From Actinosynnema sp. ALI-1.44 (GTDB taxonomy: Bacteria; Actinomycetota; Actinomycetes; Mycobacteriales; Pseudonocardiaceae), in contig NZ_MTQO01000039.1 in NCBI RefSeq assembly GCF_001984155.1, positions 124,001-188,000 on the forward strand: a DNA stretch of 64,000 nucleotides, written 5' to 3'. The notes under the pieces are model-generated. The model saw nothing but the letters and a program-made list of their open reading frames with translations. It had not been told where the DNA came from and made no database searches. The position numbers and the translations under genes were made by a program. Below are positions 9,001 through 20,137 of the stretch, in pieces; the first letter of the stretch is position 1; each line of letters opens with the position of its first letter.

Positions 9001-9595
9001 CGCCCTGGATGCCCTTCTCCTGCAGCGGCCCACTCGGGTTCTGCACGTCATGGCCGTAGTAGCTGGCGTAGAGGCTCTGATCCCGGTGGTAGTAGGGGTC
9101 GACGAACCACGAACCGGCCTCCGACCGGACCGAGGCGTGGAAGCCGAGCGGCGTCAGGTCCGCGCGCACCGATGCTGTCGGGTCGTCGACGCCACGGCCC
9201 GCGTAGGTCTTGATCTCCGGGTGCGCCGCCGCGAGCCCCTCCTCCATCACCGGCGCGTCCTCGAGCGTGAACCGCTGGAAGGCGCCTTCCGGGGTGGGCA
9301 GCAGCACCTCCTTGGCCCCGGCGCCCGCCGCCCGCGAAGCCTTCGCCAGCTCGCCTTGCATGAGCGCCCGGTCAAGGGTGAACCCGGCGAACCTGTCCGT
9401 TCGAATGTCAGCCTGCTTGGCTGACCGTGCCGCTGTTCCATTGCTCGCTGTACCGTTGCTCGCTTTGGTCCACGGGTTGCTCGGCGCGGCAGGTGCCGTG
9501 GTGCTCAGCACCGGCATCAGCGCGACCGCCATCCCGGCGATCGCCAGAGCGGTCAGACTCCGAGCAGGTCTGGACCGTAAAGATGAATCGCCCAA
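6038..9595 (-). CDS. secreted reprolysin-like zinc metalloprotease with Ig-like repeats (copy 2)
   Basis: An 1185-residue paralogue of the downstream gene with the same order: signal peptide (SLTALAIAGMAVALMPV, Ala-rich cleavage region), propeptide-like region, zinc motif HEMGHQFGGNH near residue 364, Met-turn SIMAYAGIC, Ig-like segments, a putative-Ig domain and a Big_3-like VTYTGDS domain. Here the Gly of HExxHxxGxxH is kept. The start is TTG at 9595 with AGGAGG five bases before it; both copies use TTG. The two proteins are recognisably similar over their full length, so this is a tandem gene duplication. The C-terminal beta domain is the most diverged part. Likely function: extracellular protein degradation; the target is unknown. 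Confidence 0.9.
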   Translation of the reverse strand: MGDSSLRSRPARSLTALAIAGMAVALMPVLSTTAPAAPSNPWTKASNGTASNGTAARSAKQADIRTDRFAGFTLDRALMQGELAKASRAAGAGAKEVLLPTPEGAFQRFTLEDAPVMEEGLAAAHPEIKTYAGRGVDDPTASVRADLTPLGFHASVRSEAGSWFVDPYYHRDQSLYASYYGHDVQNPSGPLQEKGIQGVAKEVKAAIDKNPLVKLRTYRLALITDPTYATYFGAANVTAAKVTLMNRVAQIYEDETAIRLLLINDTDKTNLNTPALASEPNGPCGSAPCYTPKELETCDIPTLYATGVALGQLVGADKYDIGHIGLGRNGGGIAGLGVVGGLEKAVGCTGLPTPVGDFYAVDYVAHEMGHQFGGNHTFNGTEWNCSTGNREPSTSVEPGGGSSIMAYAGICQQDNLQSHSDPYWSHQSYTEITSYTTADLPAINEQQDVSLRGFGGSDSFVLSYKGKASEPVVRGVNYTPEGVKAAVESITGATVTVAGFGNHPDYRPIPFGDTGFQVTFGGSLAGVNVDSLGIDVTGGSGYAGESIKGGPVDNKGFKVQNTRNHAPVVKTPASYTIPVRTPFELTGSAKDQDGDAVTYMWEQNDRGKADGTALVNNVKKDGALFRQFGTAAIVTDADALKYYSPGQNAVNRNPSRVFPDMAQILANNTNAKTGTCPPAPPKPPSGGKTNVPPELIDCYSEFLPTADWTGFKDDRTMHFRLTARDARHGGGGIGFADTAVKLAPNAGPFLVTSQGAAAALNGGSKQTITWDVAGTNAAPVNAKNVKISLSTDGGKTFPHVIARSTANDGSEQLKLPNVSTTKARIKIEAVGNVFFDVSDADFTIHAAPNVTSPQNIAVQYSDALAPVTITADDADSAGAALNATVTGLPDGLSLAQGTTADNKRTWTISGTAKAKPGEYPVTFAVTDDTGGEGTLTVPVTVKPEDAEVTYTGDSLVYGDSVLFRATVRDNTDTTPGDIKTANVTFSAGGKALCTAPVSLLGTGASDGSGGCIGKLPHGVTSVTATAGGNYAATAAASVETQASQKRTVLAAGVLNATKSAGAYKADNGTPVNISALIVHNNAKTTGLSTLRFSSGGRQFLAFGNNVESFGAKTSGSVDLRAKVLLSEVTSGQAMFVAANVELRVTQTGRNVAVTLLQGEKLLFSSEWTGAKTKEIPLTTGGFLIA

Positions 9596-9716
9596 CTCAC
9601 CCTCCTAACAGAACGCGTTCACACGCATTCTTGCTGTGGAGAAGGGCAGCCATAACAGCCAAAAGTACTAAGGCTTGACGCTGACATAACACTGGCACCA
9701 AGCCCGTGCGACGCAA

Positions 9717-9751
9717 AAATCCCCCGTGCGCGATTCGCGCACGGGGGATTT
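9717..9751. terminator. strong intrinsic terminator after atpD
   Basis: A 16-bp perfect stem (arms 9717-9732 and 9736-9751, core CCCCCGTGCGCG) has a three-base loop. On the minus strand it is followed by TTTTT. It lies 13 bases past the atpD stop codon and so ends the ATP synthase operon there, leaving no room for atpC. Confidence 0.9.
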
Positions 9752-9764
9752 GCGGCGATTGACC

Positions 9765-11195
<1,431 letters not shown>

Positions 11196-12134
11196 TTAGT
11201 CATCACTTCCTGCGGCGGCGGCGAGCGCGTTGGCGCCACCGACGATCTCGCTGATCTCCTGGGTGATCTGGGCCTGGCGCGCCTGGTTCGCCTCACGCGA
11301 GAGGGTGAGGACGAGGTCCTTCGCGTTGTCCGTCGCGGACTTCATCGCGGTACGACGAGCCGCGGACTCCGACGCGGCCGAGTCGAGCAGCGCGGCGAAG
11401 ATCCGGGTGTTGATGTACTTCGGCAGCAACGCTGCCAGCAACTGGTCCGCACCCGGCTCGAACTCGTAGCTCGGCGGGATGGTGTCCGGCTTCTCCTCGG
11501 AGAACTCGACCTCGAGCGGTGCCATCCGCTTGACGGTCGGCACCTGGGAGAGCATCGTGCGGAACTCCGTGTAGACGATGTGCAGCTCGTCCACACCGAG
11601 CACGCCGTCGTCACCTGGGTTGTCACCCTCGTCGTCGGCCCCGGCCATGAATGCCTTGACCAGCAGTTCACCTGCGGCCTGGGCGTGCTCATAGCGCGGC
11701 GTCTCGGAGAACCCGGTCCACGAATCGACGTAGTCGCGGTCGCGGAACGTGTAGAACGAGACGGCCTTCCGGCCGATCAGGTACAGCACCGGCTGTTTGC
11801 CCTCGGAACGGAGCAACGAGACGAGCTCCTCCGCGGCGCGCAGCACGTTGGCGTTGTAGCCGCCGCACAGGCCACGGTCACTCGTCACGATGAGCACGCC
11901 GGCCCGCTTGGGGTTCTCGCGCTCGGTCAGCAACGGGTGATCCAAGTTGGACGCCGCCCCGGCCAGCGCGGAGAGCACGTTCGTGATCTCCTGCGCGTAG
12001 GGCCGGGAGGCCTCCACTCGTGCCTGCGCCCGGCTGATCCGCGTGGTCGCGATGACCTCCTGGGCCTTGAAGATCTTGGCAAGGCCCTGGGTTGAGCGGA
12101 TCCGTTGGCGTAGTTCGCGAAGCTGTGCGGCCAT
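11196..12134 (-). CDS. atpG: F1Fo ATP synthase subunit gamma
   Basis: 312 residues, starting [21 protein letters not shown]. It forms the rotating central shaft of F1. The N-terminal and C-terminal helices that make the coiled coil are recognisable ([13 protein letters not shown] and [18 protein letters not shown] near the end). As in other actinobacteria the protein is longer than the ~286-residue E. coli form, with an acidic insertion around residues 165-180 ([12 protein letters not shown]). It lies between atpA (12-base gap) and atpD. Confidence 0.97.
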   Translation of the reverse strand: MAAQLRELRQRIRSTQGLAKIFKAQEVIATTRISRAQARVEASRPYAQEITNVLSALAGAASNLDHPLLTERENPKRAGVLIVTSDRGLCGGYNANVLRAAEELVSLLRSEGKQPVLYLIGRKAVSFYTFRDRDYVDSWTGFSETPRYEHAQAAGELLVKAFMAGADDEGDNPGDDGVLGVDELHIVYTEFRTMLSQVPTVKRMAPLEVEFSEEKPDTIPPSYEFEPGADQLLAALLPKYINTRIFAALLDSAASESAARRTAMKSATDNAKDLVLTLSREANQARQAQITQEISEIVGGANALAAAAGSDD

Positions 12135-12146
12135 GTGGCTACCCGA

Positions 12147-13787
12147 TCACTTCTTCGGGGCGGGACGGTGCACCTTCACCGACTCCTGCCCGACCTTGTC
12201 GGCCTCCAGCGCGTCGGCCGGGGTGTCCACAACCGACGAACCGTCGGCCGCGGTGAACTGCTCCTTGAACTTGTTGATCGCCTCGGAGAGGCGGTCGACC
12301 AGCTCGTCGGAGAGGTCCTTGGTGTCGCGGATCTCCTGGAGGATACCGGCGTGGTTGCGCCGGACGTTGTCCAGCAGCTCGCGCTCGAACCGGCGGACGT
12401 CGTCGGTCGGCACCGAGTCGAGGAAGCCACGGGTACCCGCGAAGATCGAGACGACCTGCTCGTCGATCGCCACCGGCGAGTACGCGTTCTGGCGCAACAC
12501 CTGGTAGAGCCGGTCACCGCGCTCCAACTGGGCCTTCGAGGTGGCGTCCAGGTCTGAGGCGAACGCGGCGAACGCGGCCAGCTCGGTGTGCTGCGAGAGG
12601 TCGATACGCAGCGAACCGGAGACCTTGCGCATCGCCTTGATCTGAGCCGCACCACCGACTCGGGACACCGACACACCGACCGCGATGGCCGGGCGCTGGC
12701 CCTGGTTGAACAAGTCGGCCTGGAGGAAGCACTGGCCGTCGGTGATCGAGATGACGTTGGTGGGGATGTAGGCCGAGATGTCACCGGCCTTGGTCTCGAT
12801 GATCGGCAGACCGGTCAGCGAGCCCGCACCGAGGTCGTCGGACAGCTTTCCGCAGCGCTCCAGCAGACGGGAGTGCAAGTAGAAGACGTCACCCGGGTAT
12901 GCCTCGCGGCCCGGCGGACGGCGCAGCAGCAGCGACAGCGCGCGGTATGCCTCGGCCTGCTTGGTCAGGTCGTCGAACACGATCAGGACGTGCTTGCCGC
13001 CGTACATCCAGTGCTGGCCGAGGGCCGAGCCGGTGTAGGGGGCGATCCACTTGAAGCCGGCCGAGTCCGATGCCGGGGCCGCGACGATGGTGGTGTACTC
13101 CATCGCGCCGTTTTCCTCGAGCGTCTTCTTGACCGCCGCGATCGTGGAACCCTTCTGACCGATGGCGACGTAGATGCAGCGCACCTGCTGCTTCGGGTCG
13201 CCGGTCTCCCACGCCTGCTTCTGGTTGAGGATCGTGTCGACGCAGACCGTGGTCTTGCCGGTCTTGCGGTCACCGATGATCAGCTGGCGCTGGCCGCGGC
13301 CGATCGGCGTCATCGCGTCGATCGCCTTGATGCCGGTCACCAGCGGCTCTTTCACCGGCTGGCGCTGGACCACCGTGGCGGCCTGCAGCTCCAGCACGCG
13401 CTGGTCGTCGGCGACGATGTCGCCGAGGCCGTCCAGCGGCTGGCCGAGCGGGTTGATGACGCGACCGAGGAAGCCGTCGCCGACCGGAACCGAAAGGATC
13501 CGGCCGGTCCGCTTGACCTCCTGGCCTTCCTCGATGGTCTCGTAGTTACCGAGGATCGTGACACCGATCTCGCGCACGTCCAGGTTCTGCGCCACACCGA
13601 GCACGCCGCCGGGGAACTCGACCAGCTCGTTGGCCATCGCCGAGGGCAGGCCCTCGACGTAGGCCACGCCGTCACCGGTCGCGGTGACGGTGCCGACCTC
13701 TTCCTTCGTCACGTCCGGTGCGTAACCGGAGACGTAGTTCTCGATCGCACTGCGGATCTCGTCCGACGAGATCGTCAGCTCCGCCAT
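12147..13787 (-). CDS. atpA: F1Fo ATP synthase subunit alpha
   Basis: 546 residues. The alpha subunit binds regulatory nucleotide and alternates with beta in the F1 ring. Walker A is GDRKTGKT near residue 171; the conserved VSRVGGAAQ segment, whose Arg reaches the neighbouring catalytic site, lies in the second half. The C-terminus has the lysine- and proline-rich extension ([10 protein letters not shown]) common in actinobacteria. The next gene starts 12 bases downstream. Confidence 0.98.
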   Translation of the reverse strand: MAELTISSDEIRSAIENYVSGYAPDVTKEEVGTVTATGDGVAYVEGLPSAMANELVEFPGGVLGVAQNLDVREIGVTILGNYETIEEGQEVKRTGRILSVPVGDGFLGRVINPLGQPLDGLGDIVADDQRVLELQAATVVQRQPVKEPLVTGIKAIDAMTPIGRGQRQLIIGDRKTGKTTVCVDTILNQKQAWETGDPKQQVRCIYVAIGQKGSTIAAVKKTLEENGAMEYTTIVAAPASDSAGFKWIAPYTGSALGQHWMYGGKHVLIVFDDLTKQAEAYRALSLLLRRPPGREAYPGDVFYLHSRLLERCGKLSDDLGAGSLTGLPIIETKAGDISAYIPTNVISITDGQCFLQADLFNQGQRPAIAVGVSVSRVGGAAQIKAMRKVSGSLRIDLSQHTELAAFAAFASDLDATSKAQLERGDRLYQVLRQNAYSPVAIDEQVVSIFAGTRGFLDSVPTDDVRRFERELLDNVRRNHAGILQEIRDTKDLSDELVDRLSEAINKFKEQFTAADGSSVVDTPADALEADKVGQESVKVHRPAPKK

Positions 13788-13828
13788 GTCTTCCCGCTCT
13801 CGCTTTCGTTACTTCAATGCTTGGGGGT

Positions 13829-14638
13829 TCAGCCGGCCAGCCGGCGGCGCAGGTCGTCGAGACGCCCTGCCGCACTACCGTCGATCACTTCGTCGCCGAC
13901 TCGGATGACCAGGCCACCGAGCAGCTCCTCGTCGATCTCGACGTGCAGCGCGATCGGCCGCGCGTAGATGCGCTGCAGAGTCGCCGCGAGCCGCTCCTGC
14001 TGTGCCTCTGTCAGCGGCGCGACGGACGTGACGTGGGCGACCGAGCGCTCGCGGCGCTTGGCAGCCAGGTCGGCCAGCTCTTCGAGGCCCTCGACGGCCC
14101 GGCGTCCGCGCGGGTTCGCCACCAGCGCCTCGGCCAGCTTCTCCGTCGTCGGGTCGACCTTGCGCGCGGTCAACGACCGGAGCAGGTCGAGCTTGCCGTC
14201 CACCGGCGCGGCCGGGTCGGACAGCAGGCGTTCCAGCTCGCCGTTGGCCGCGACGATCCGGCCGAGCCGGAACAGCTCGTCCTCGATCGTGTCGAGCTTC
14301 CCGGCGCGCTCGGCGCCGACCAGCAGCGCGGTGCGGGCCAGCGACTCGATGCCGTCGACCAGCTCGCGCGGGTTGGACCAGCGCGAGGAGACCACGGACT
14401 CGACCAGCTCGACCGTCGGTTCGGCCAGCTTGCCCGCGAACAGCTGACGGGTCAGCTCGGTGCGCCTGCGCGACTCGGCCGACGAGTCGGCGAGTGCCCT
14501 GCGCAGGCCCGGTTCGCGGCTGAGCAGGCCGACAACGGCGAACAGCTCGTCTCCGAGCGTGCCGAAGTCGGTCGCGTCCAGCAGCTTCAGCTCGGCCGAC
14601 GCGAGCGCTTCCCGGCTCGCGGCGTGCAGCAGCGTCAT
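13829..14638 (-). CDS. atpH: F1Fo ATP synthase subunit delta
   Basis: 269 residues, starting MTLLHAASREALASAE. Delta joins the top of F1 to the peripheral stalk. At 269 residues it is longer than the ~180-residue E. coli delta but normal for Streptomyces-type actinobacteria. Unlike the mycobacterial b-delta fusion it has no membrane segment at its N-terminus. The C-terminal domain has the typical VEIDEELLGGLVIRVGDEVID. It follows atpF by 12 bases. Confidence 0.95.
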   Translation of the reverse strand: MTLLHAASREALASAELKLLDATDFGTLGDELFAVVGLLSREPGLRRALADSSAESRRRTELTRQLFAGKLAEPTVELVESVVSSRWSNPRELVDGIESLARTALLVGAERAGKLDTIEDELFRLGRIVAANGELERLLSDPAAPVDGKLDLLRSLTARKVDPTTEKLAEALVANPRGRRAVEGLEELADLAAKRRERSVAHVTSVAPLTEAQQERLAATLQRIYARPIALHVEIDEELLGGLVIRVGDEVIDGSAAGRLDDLRRRLAG

Positions 14639-14650
14639 CTTGGCCGTCCC

Positions 14651-15199
14651 CTATTTCTTCGCGGGCGCCGAAACGGAGTCCAGCTCCTCGAGGAACCGGT
14701 CGACGGTGCCGCGGCGACGGGACTCGTCCTCCAGGGACTCACCGACGATCTTGCTGGCCAGCTCGACCGCGGTGCGGCCGAGGTCGGCACGCAGCTCCGC
14801 GATGATCTGGGCCCGCTGGGCCTCAAGCTGGTTGCGACCCTGCGCGACGATCCGCGTGGCCTCTTCCTGTGCCTGGACCCGCAGCTCCTCGCGGATCTGC
14901 TCGGCCTCGATCCGGGCGTCGTCGCGGATCCGCGCGGCAGCCGCGTTGGCGTCGGCCAGCAGGTCCTTGTACTTCTGCAGGTTTTCCTCAGCCTGCGCCT
15001 GCAGCTGCTCGGCCTTCTGGATGCCGCCCTCGATCTTCTCGGTGCGCTCCTTGTAGAGCGCCTCGAAGCGGGGGACGACGAACTTCCAGAGGATGCCGAG
15101 CAGCAGCAGGAACGCCACCAGCCCGAGGATGACCTCGGCCGGGTGCGGTATGACCGGGCTCGGCTCCTCAGCCGCCAGCACTGTCAGCTTCGTCAGCAC
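14651..15199 (-). CDS. atpF: F1Fo ATP synthase subunit b
   Basis: 182 residues with a GTG start at 15199. There is one N-terminal membrane helix (VILGLVAFLLLLGILWKF), then a long charged helix (YKERTEKIEGGIQKAEQLQ and onward) that forms the peripheral stalk. Only one b-type gene is present, as expected for a homodimeric b2 stalk. It sits between atpE and atpH. Confidence 0.95.
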   Translation of the reverse strand: MLTKLTVLAAEEPSPVIPHPAEVILGLVAFLLLLGILWKFVVPRFEALYKERTEKIEGGIQKAEQLQAQAEENLQKYKDLLADANAAAARIRDDARIEAEQIREELRVQAQEEATRIVAQGRNQLEAQRAQIIAELRADLGRTAVELASKIVGESLEDESRRRGTVDRFLEELDSVSAPAKK

Positions 15200-15231
15200 G
15201 ACAACTCCCTACGATCTGGCGTCGAGCTGGG

Positions 15232-15489
15232 TCACTTGGTGGACGCGATGAAGTAGAGAACCAGACCGATCAGGGCCAGCACCTCGGTCAGGATGAACGT
15301 CTGGAAGCCCAGGCCACGCAGCTTGCCCTCAGCCTCGGGCTGACGGGCGGTGCCGTTGATGACGGCGGCGAAGATGAGACCCACACCGATACCCGGGCCG
15401 ATCGCACCCAGGCCGTAACCGATCATCGCGAGGCCCTTGTTGAGGTTGATCGGCTCGGCGGCCTGCGCAAGAACGAGAGCTGCACTCAC
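15232..15489 (-). CDS. atpE: F1Fo ATP synthase subunit c
   Basis: 85 residues with two membrane helices. The first helix carries the Gly-rich [13 protein letters not shown], the polar loop is [10 protein letters not shown], and the second helix contains the essential proton-carrying Glu in TEVLALIG. The GTG start at 15489 follows an A-rich purine stretch. It forms the rotor ring of Fo. Confidence 0.97.
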   Translation of the reverse strand: MSAALVLAQAAEPINLNKGLAMIGYGLGAIGPGIGVGLIFAAVINGTARQPEAEGKLRGLGFQTFILTEVLALIGLVLYFIASTK

Positions 15490-15562
15490 TTCGATTTTCC
15501 CTTTCGAGTTCGGTCCGCGGTGGCGCGGATCCGGGAACTTGTCACTGGCCGTAGCATTCGGC

Positions 15563-16345
15563 TCAGTGTTCTGCGGCCAATGCGGTTCCGATGTATCCGG
15601 CGGCCAGCAAGGCGAAGATGTACGCCTGGATGACCTGGATGAACGCCTCGAGGAACGTCATCGCGATCGCGAACGCGAAGGCGAAGATCGAGGCGGGTTT
15701 CAACCATCCGCTCGCTTCGACCAGCAGGAACTCACCACCGAGGGTGAACACCAGCAGGATCAGGTGCCCGGCGAACATCGCCGCGAACACCCGGATGGCC
15801 AACGTGATCGGGTTCATCAGGAACTTGGTGAAGATCTCGATCGGCGTCAGCAGGAAGTAGATCGGCTTCGGGATGCCCGGGGGGAACAGCTCCTTCTTCA
15901 GGTACCCGCCGAGTCCGTGCTTGCGGATGCCCGAGATGTGGTAGACCGGGTAGATCACCAGGATCGACAGCGCCAGCGGGAACCCGATGTGCGAGAACGT
16001 CGGGAACTGGATGATCGGGATGATGCCGAAGATGTTGTTCACCAGGGTGAACGTGAACAGCGCGAGGATCAGCGGCACGTACGGCCTGAAGTCCTTCGCA
16101 CCGATCTGCTCACGGGTGATGCTGTTGCGGCTGAAGTCGTAGACACCCTCGGCCAGGAACTGGAACTTGCCGGGAACGAGCTTCAGGTTGCGCGACGCGA
16201 GCAGGAAGAACGCGGCGATGATGATGATCGACAGCACGACCAGCACCATCGGCTTGGTGACGCTGCCGAAGATGGGCGGCAGGAAGAAATCTCCGACGCC
16301 GGGCGGCTTGAACTCGCCGCCTTCCGCCAGCAACGACATGCCCAA
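15563..16345 (-). CDS. atpB: F1Fo ATP synthase subunit a
   Basis: 260 residues with five or six membrane helices. The essential stator Arg lies in [14 protein letters not shown] near residue 188, followed by [16 protein letters not shown] at the C-terminus. The start is taken as TTG at 16345 because AAGGAG lies six bases upstream; an ATG two codons later is the alternative. It is the first structural gene of the Fo/F1 series, 191 bases after the atpI-like gene. Confidence 0.95.
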   Translation of the reverse strand: MGMSLLAEGGEFKPPGVGDFFLPPIFGSVTKPMVLVVLSIIIIAAFFLLASRNLKLVPGKFQFLAEGVYDFSRNSITREQIGAKDFRPYVPLILALFTFTLVNNIFGIIPIIQFPTFSHIGFPLALSILVIYPVYHISGIRKHGLGGYLKKELFPPGIPKPIYFLLTPIEIFTKFLMNPITLAIRVFAAMFAGHLILLVFTLGGEFLLVEASGWLKPASIFAFAFAIAMTFLEAFIQVIQAYIFALLAAGYIGTALAAEH

Positions 16346-16536
16346 CGGGGGCTCCTTCCGGTTCTCCCGGCCGGCCGTGTGTCACACCACCGGGGGAATC
16401 GTCACGATCAGGACGTAACGTACCTGACGTACTGCAAGCACTCGAAAGCGGGGCTCCCCCGGCGTGGTACCGGGCGGCGGTGCCCCTTCGGGCGAACACT
16501 ATCAATCGGTCAGAACCAACCGAACGGGTGTACTGC

Positions 16537-17025
16537 TTAACCCTCGTCGCCCGCGGAGTCGGCCGCCTTCGTCGCCGGGATGATTGTAGGGACCTTGGTT
16601 CGCTGGAAGGCGAACACCTCGGCCGTCGCGGTCACCAGGATGGTCGCGAGCAGGGTGAACGCCAGCGAGTTGCGGTGCAGCGCCTCGATCCCGCCCAGCG
16701 CGGTCAGCGCGACGAGCAGGATCACCATCTTCACGACGAACCCGCCGAGCACCGCGATCAGCAGCATGTTCGTGCTGATCCCGGCGGTCTGCCGCATCAG
16801 CACGAGGGTGGCGACGGACGACAGGCAGGCGACCGCGCCGCCCGCCAGCGCGCCGTAGACCCCGTTCGCGCCGACCAGCACCCCGGCGACGACCACCGCG
16901 ACCGCGATCGTGCCGAGCGTCCACCAGATCGCGCCCCTGAACATGGCCGTGGCCAGTTTGTGCACGATCTCCTTGGCGGATTCGGGCTGCTTGGGGACCT
17001 CGAAGGTCTCGCTGTTCTCGCTCAT
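16537..17025 (-). CDS. AtpI-like small membrane protein preceding the ATP synthase genes
   Basis: 162 residues with four predicted membrane helices (about 31-50, 56-75, 89-110 and 120-140) and a charged N-terminus and C-terminal tail. The position directly before atpB matches mycobacterial Rv1303 and the uncA/AtpI-type proteins of other bacteria, which are thought to help c-ring assembly or Mg2+ supply. Sequence similarity in this family is weak, so the assignment rests on position and topology. Its ATG overlaps the wecA stop as ATGA. Confidence 0.75.
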   Translation of the reverse strand: MSENSETFEVPKQPESAKEIVHKLATAMFRGAIWWTLGTIAVAVVVAGVLVGANGVYGALAGGAVACLSSVATLVLMRQTAGISTNMLLIAVLGGFVVKMVILLVALTALGGIEALHRNSLAFTLLATILVTATAEVFAFQRTKVPTIIPATKAADSAGDEG

Positions 17026-18173
17026 CGGTTCCTGAGTCTAGGTATCGCCGACACGAGCAACGCGACCAGTAGGCCGATCGCCATCCCCCAGACCACCACG
17101 AGCCCGTCGAACAGGCTCAGCGACACCGCCCCGAACGCCAGCACGGAGGCCCACAAGTAGATCAACAGCACCGCGCGGCGCTGCGAGTGGCCGATCTGCA
17201 GCAGCCGGTGGTGCAGGTGCATCTTGTCGGCGTGGAACGGGCTCAGCCCGCGCCTGGTCCGGCGGATGACCGCCATCAGCAGGTCGAGCAGGGGCACGAA
17301 CAGCACCGCGGCCACGACGATGAGCGGGGAGAGCACCGCGATCGTGTTCACCGGACCCTGCTCGGTCGGCAGCTTCTTGCCCGCGGCCGACGTGCTGGCC
17401 GCGGCCAGCGTCAGGCCGATCAGCATCGAGCCGGAGTCGCCCATGAACAGCCGGGCGGGCTGGAAGTTGTGCGGCAGGAAGCCCAGGCAGGCGCCCGCGA
17501 GCGTGATCGACAGCAGCGCGGGCGCGTAGTTGATCACGTCGTTGTTCGTGTCGGACAGCAACTGGAACGAGAAAGTGCACGTCGCCAGGGACGCGATCAC
17601 GCCGATGCCCGCGGCGAGGCCGTCGAGGCCGTCGATGAAGTTCATCGCGTTGATCAGCACCAGCGCCAGCAGCACCGTCAGCAGGCCGCCCTGGTTCATG
17701 TCCAGCACGATCAGCGAACCGCTCGGGCCGATGTCGTTGCCGCCCCACGGCACCCACACCAGCCACCACTGGATTCCGAACAGGACGATGATGCCCGCCG
17801 ACATGGTCTGCCCGGCGAACTTCGTCAACGCGTCCAGCTCGAACCGGTCGTCGAGCATGCCGATCAGCATGATCACGCCACCGCCGACGAGCACGCCGTA
17901 CGGATCGAGCGAGTACTCGAACGCCCTGCGCAGCAACGGCAACTGGTGGGCCAGCAGCATTCCGCCGCAGATGCCGAGGTACATCGCCAGCCCGCCGAGG
18001 CGCGGGATCGGCTTGGTGTGCACGTCGCGGTTGCGCGGGACGGCGACCGCGCCGATCTTGAACGCCAGCAGCCGGACCGGACCGGTCAGCAGGAAGGTCA
18101 GCGTCAGGCTGATCAGGCCGACCAGGAGGTACTCCCTGATCGGCAGGCCGTTGAGTGGGATATCGGGCGACAC
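17022..18173 (-). CDS. wecA: UDP-GlcNAc:polyprenyl-phosphate GlcNAc-1-phosphate transferase (WecA/Rfe family)
   Basis: 383 residues, multi-pass membrane protein of the MraY/WecA family. It starts arabinogalactan or teichoic-type linkage-unit synthesis by moving GlcNAc-1-phosphate to a polyprenyl phosphate. Visible motifs are MLDDRFELD, NFIDGLDGLAAG and the His-rich DKMHLHHRLLQIGHSQR loop. A longer frame runs upstream inside glyA but is compositionally odd. GTG at 18173 is chosen because CGGAG lies six bases before it and it follows the glyA stop by two bases. Gene order glyA-wecA-atpI-like-atpB is a conserved actinobacterial pattern. Confidence 0.9.
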   Translation of the reverse strand: MSPDIPLNGLPIREYLLVGLISLTLTFLLTGPVRLLAFKIGAVAVPRNRDVHTKPIPRLGGLAMYLGICGGMLLAHQLPLLRRAFEYSLDPYGVLVGGGVIMLIGMLDDRFELDALTKFAGQTMSAGIIVLFGIQWWLVWVPWGGNDIGPSGSLIVLDMNQGGLLTVLLALVLINAMNFIDGLDGLAAGIGVIASLATCTFSFQLLSDTNNDVINYAPALLSITLAGACLGFLPHNFQPARLFMGDSGSMLIGLTLAAASTSAAGKKLPTEQGPVNTIAVLSPLIVVAAVLFVPLLDLLMAVIRRTRRGLSPFHADKMHLHHRLLQIGHSQRRAVLLIYLWASVLAFGAVSLSLFDGLVVVWGMAIGLLVALLVSAIPRLRNR

Positions 18174-18175
18174 GC

Positions 18176-19432
18176 TCAGCTCCGGGGGTAGGCCGGCCGG
18201 TCGGCGACCATTCGCTCGACGTCCGCGCCGACCGCGGCGAGTTCGTCGTCGCCGCTCGCGCGCACCGCGCGCCCGATCAGCCCGGCGATCTCTGCCATGT
18301 CGGACTCGACCATGCCCTGCGTGGTCACGCACGGCGTACCGACCCTGATGCCGGACGCGACCATGGGCGGGTTGGGGTCGAAGGGAATCGCGTTCTTGTT
18401 CAGCGTGATCCGGGCGCGGTCGCAGCGCTGCTCGGCCTGCGCGCCGGTGGCGCGCTGGTTGAGGTCCAGCAACGCCAAGTGCGTGTCGGTGCCGCCGGAG
18501 ACCGGCCGCATCCCTTCTGCCTCAAGGCCTTTCGCCAGCGCGGCCGCGTTCGCGACGACCTGCGCCGCGTACCGCGCGTACGCCGGGGTCGAGGCTTCCT
18601 TGAGCGCGACCGCCTTGGCCGCGACCACATGCATCAGCGGGCCACCCTGAATCGCCGGGAACACAGCCTTGTCGATCGCTTCGGCGTGCTCCTCCCGGGA
18701 GAGGATCATGCCGCCGCGCGGGCCGCGCAGGACTTTGTGCGTGCTGAACGTGACGACGTCCGCGTACGGCACCGGGGACGGGATCGCCTTGCCGGCGACC
18801 AGACCGATGAAATGCGCCGCGTCGACCACGAGCACCGCGTCGACCTCGTCGGCGATCCGCCGGAACGCCGCGAAATCGATGAGCCTAGGGTACGCGGTCG
18901 CCCCCGCGATGATCATTTTGGGGCGGTGTGTCAACGCCAGGTCCCTGACCTGGTCGTAGTCGATGAGTTCGGTGTCCTTGGCGACGCCGTACGACACCGG
19001 CTGGAACCACTGTCCGGAGAAGTTCACCCGGGAGCCGTGTGTCAGATGCCCGCCGTGCGGCAACGACATCGCCAGCACGGTGTCACCCGGTTCGCAGAAC
19101 GCGGCGTACACGGCCAGGTTCGCGCTCGCCCCGGAATGCGGCTGGACGTTGGCGTGCTCGGCGCCGAACAGCTCCTTCGCCCGGTGCACGGCGAGGTGTT
19201 CGGCGCGGTCCGCCTGGTCGCAGCCGCCGTAGTAGCGGCGGCCCGGGTAGCCCTCGGCGTACTTGTTGGACAGCGCGGACCCGGTGGCGGCGAGCACGGC
19301 CGGGCTCGCCAGGTTCTCGCTGGCGATGAGCTGCAGGCCGCCCCGCAGCCGGTCGATCTCACGCAGGAGGACGTCGGCGATGTCCGGGTCGGACTCGGCC
19401 AGGACATCGAAGTCCGGACCCCAGAAGGTCAC
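18176..19432 (-). CDS. glyA: serine hydroxymethyltransferase
   Basis: 418 residues. It interconverts serine and glycine with tetrahydrofolate, using PLP. The N-terminal [15 protein letters not shown], the substrate-binding [14 protein letters not shown] and the PLP-lysine segment [14 protein letters not shown] are all intact. GTG at 19432 is preferred over an upstream TTG because AAGGAG lies six bases before it. It comes 14 bases after the sua5 stop and likely belongs to the same transcript as sua5 and wecA. Confidence 0.93.
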   Translation of the reverse strand: MTFWGPDFDVLAESDPDIADVLLREIDRLRGGLQLIASENLASPAVLAATGSALSNKYAEGYPGRRYYGGCDQADRAEHLAVHRAKELFGAEHANVQPHSGASANLAVYAAFCEPGDTVLAMSLPHGGHLTHGSRVNFSGQWFQPVSYGVAKDTELIDYDQVRDLALTHRPKMIIAGATAYPRLIDFAAFRRIADEVDAVLVVDAAHFIGLVAGKAIPSPVPYADVVTFSTHKVLRGPRGGMILSREEHAEAIDKAVFPAIQGGPLMHVVAAKAVALKEASTPAYARYAAQVVANAAALAKGLEAEGMRPVSGGTDTHLALLDLNQRATGAQAEQRCDRARITLNKNAIPFDPNPPMVASGIRVGTPCVTTQGMVESDMAEIAGLIGRAVRASGDDELAAVGADVERMVADRPAYPRS

Positions 19433-19446
19433 CGAGCACTCCTTAG

Positions 19447-20097
19447 TCAAGCCGGGATCTGTACCTCGACGCCAAGCGCCTCTTCGACGGCCTGGCGGCT
19501 GACCGCGCCCTCACGCAGCAGGACCGGGTCGTTGCCGGTGAGGTCCACGATGGAGGACGGCACCGGATCACCGGACGGTCCCCCGTCCAGGTATACCGCG
19601 ACGGACTCGCCCAGCTGGTCGCGGGCCTCCTCCGCGTTCGACGCGGGCGGGTGGCCCGACCTGTTCGCGCTGGACACGGCCATCGGCCCGACGTCACGCA
19701 GCAGTTCGATGGCGACCGGGTGCAACGGCATCCGGAGCATCACCGTGCCGCGCGTGTTGCCCAGGTCCCACGCGAGACTCGGCGCGTGCGGCAGCACGAT
19801 GGACAGGTCACCGGGCCAGAACGCCTCGACGAGCTTGCGGGCCTGGTCAGGCACGGACAGCACGAGCCCGTCGATCGCCGTCCAGCTGCCGACGAGCACG
19901 CCGACGGGCATGTCGGGGCCGCGGTTCTTGGCTTCGAGCAGGGCACGCACCGCGCCGCTGTCGAACGCGTCGCAGCCGATGCCGTAGACGGTGTCTGTCG
20001 GGATGACCACGAGCCGCCCGGACCGCACAGCACCGGCCGCGGCGGCAAGGCCGTCTTGCCTGTCCTCAGGCAACGAACAGTCATACAGCGTGCTCAC
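19447..20097 (-). CDS. L-threonylcarbamoyladenylate synthase (Sua5/YciO/YrdC)
   Basis: 216 residues from the GTG at 20097. It makes threonylcarbamoyl-AMP from threonine, bicarbonate and ATP, the first step of t6A37 tRNA modification. The family signature [13 protein letters not shown] and the [10 protein letters not shown] segment are present. Only the YrdC-type domain is there; the ~100-residue Sua5 extension is absent. The frame is open for 200 more codons upstream, but that part translates a decayed methyltransferase gene and is not part of the protein. Equivalent of mycobacterial Rv1301; normally it directly follows prmC. Confidence 0.92.
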   Translation of the reverse strand: MSTLYDCSLPEDRQDGLAAAAGAVRSGRLVVIPTDTVYGIGCDAFDSGAVRALLEAKNRGPDMPVGVLVGSWTAIDGLVLSVPDQARKLVEAFWPGDLSIVLPHAPSLAWDLGNTRGTVMLRMPLHPVAIELLRDVGPMAVSSANRSGHPPASNAEEARDQLGESVAVYLDGGPSGDPVPSSIVDLTGNDPVLLREGAVSRQAVEEALGVEVQIPA

Positions 20098-20137
20098 CCC
20101 CGTGACTCTATCCCTCGTGCCGGTCACGCCCTCATCA

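Noticed and set aside
18174-18332. A longer wecA with about 53 extra N-terminal residues
   Set aside because: The extra part is Arg-rich and overlaps glyA out of frame; GTG at 18173 has a good ribosome site and fits family length.
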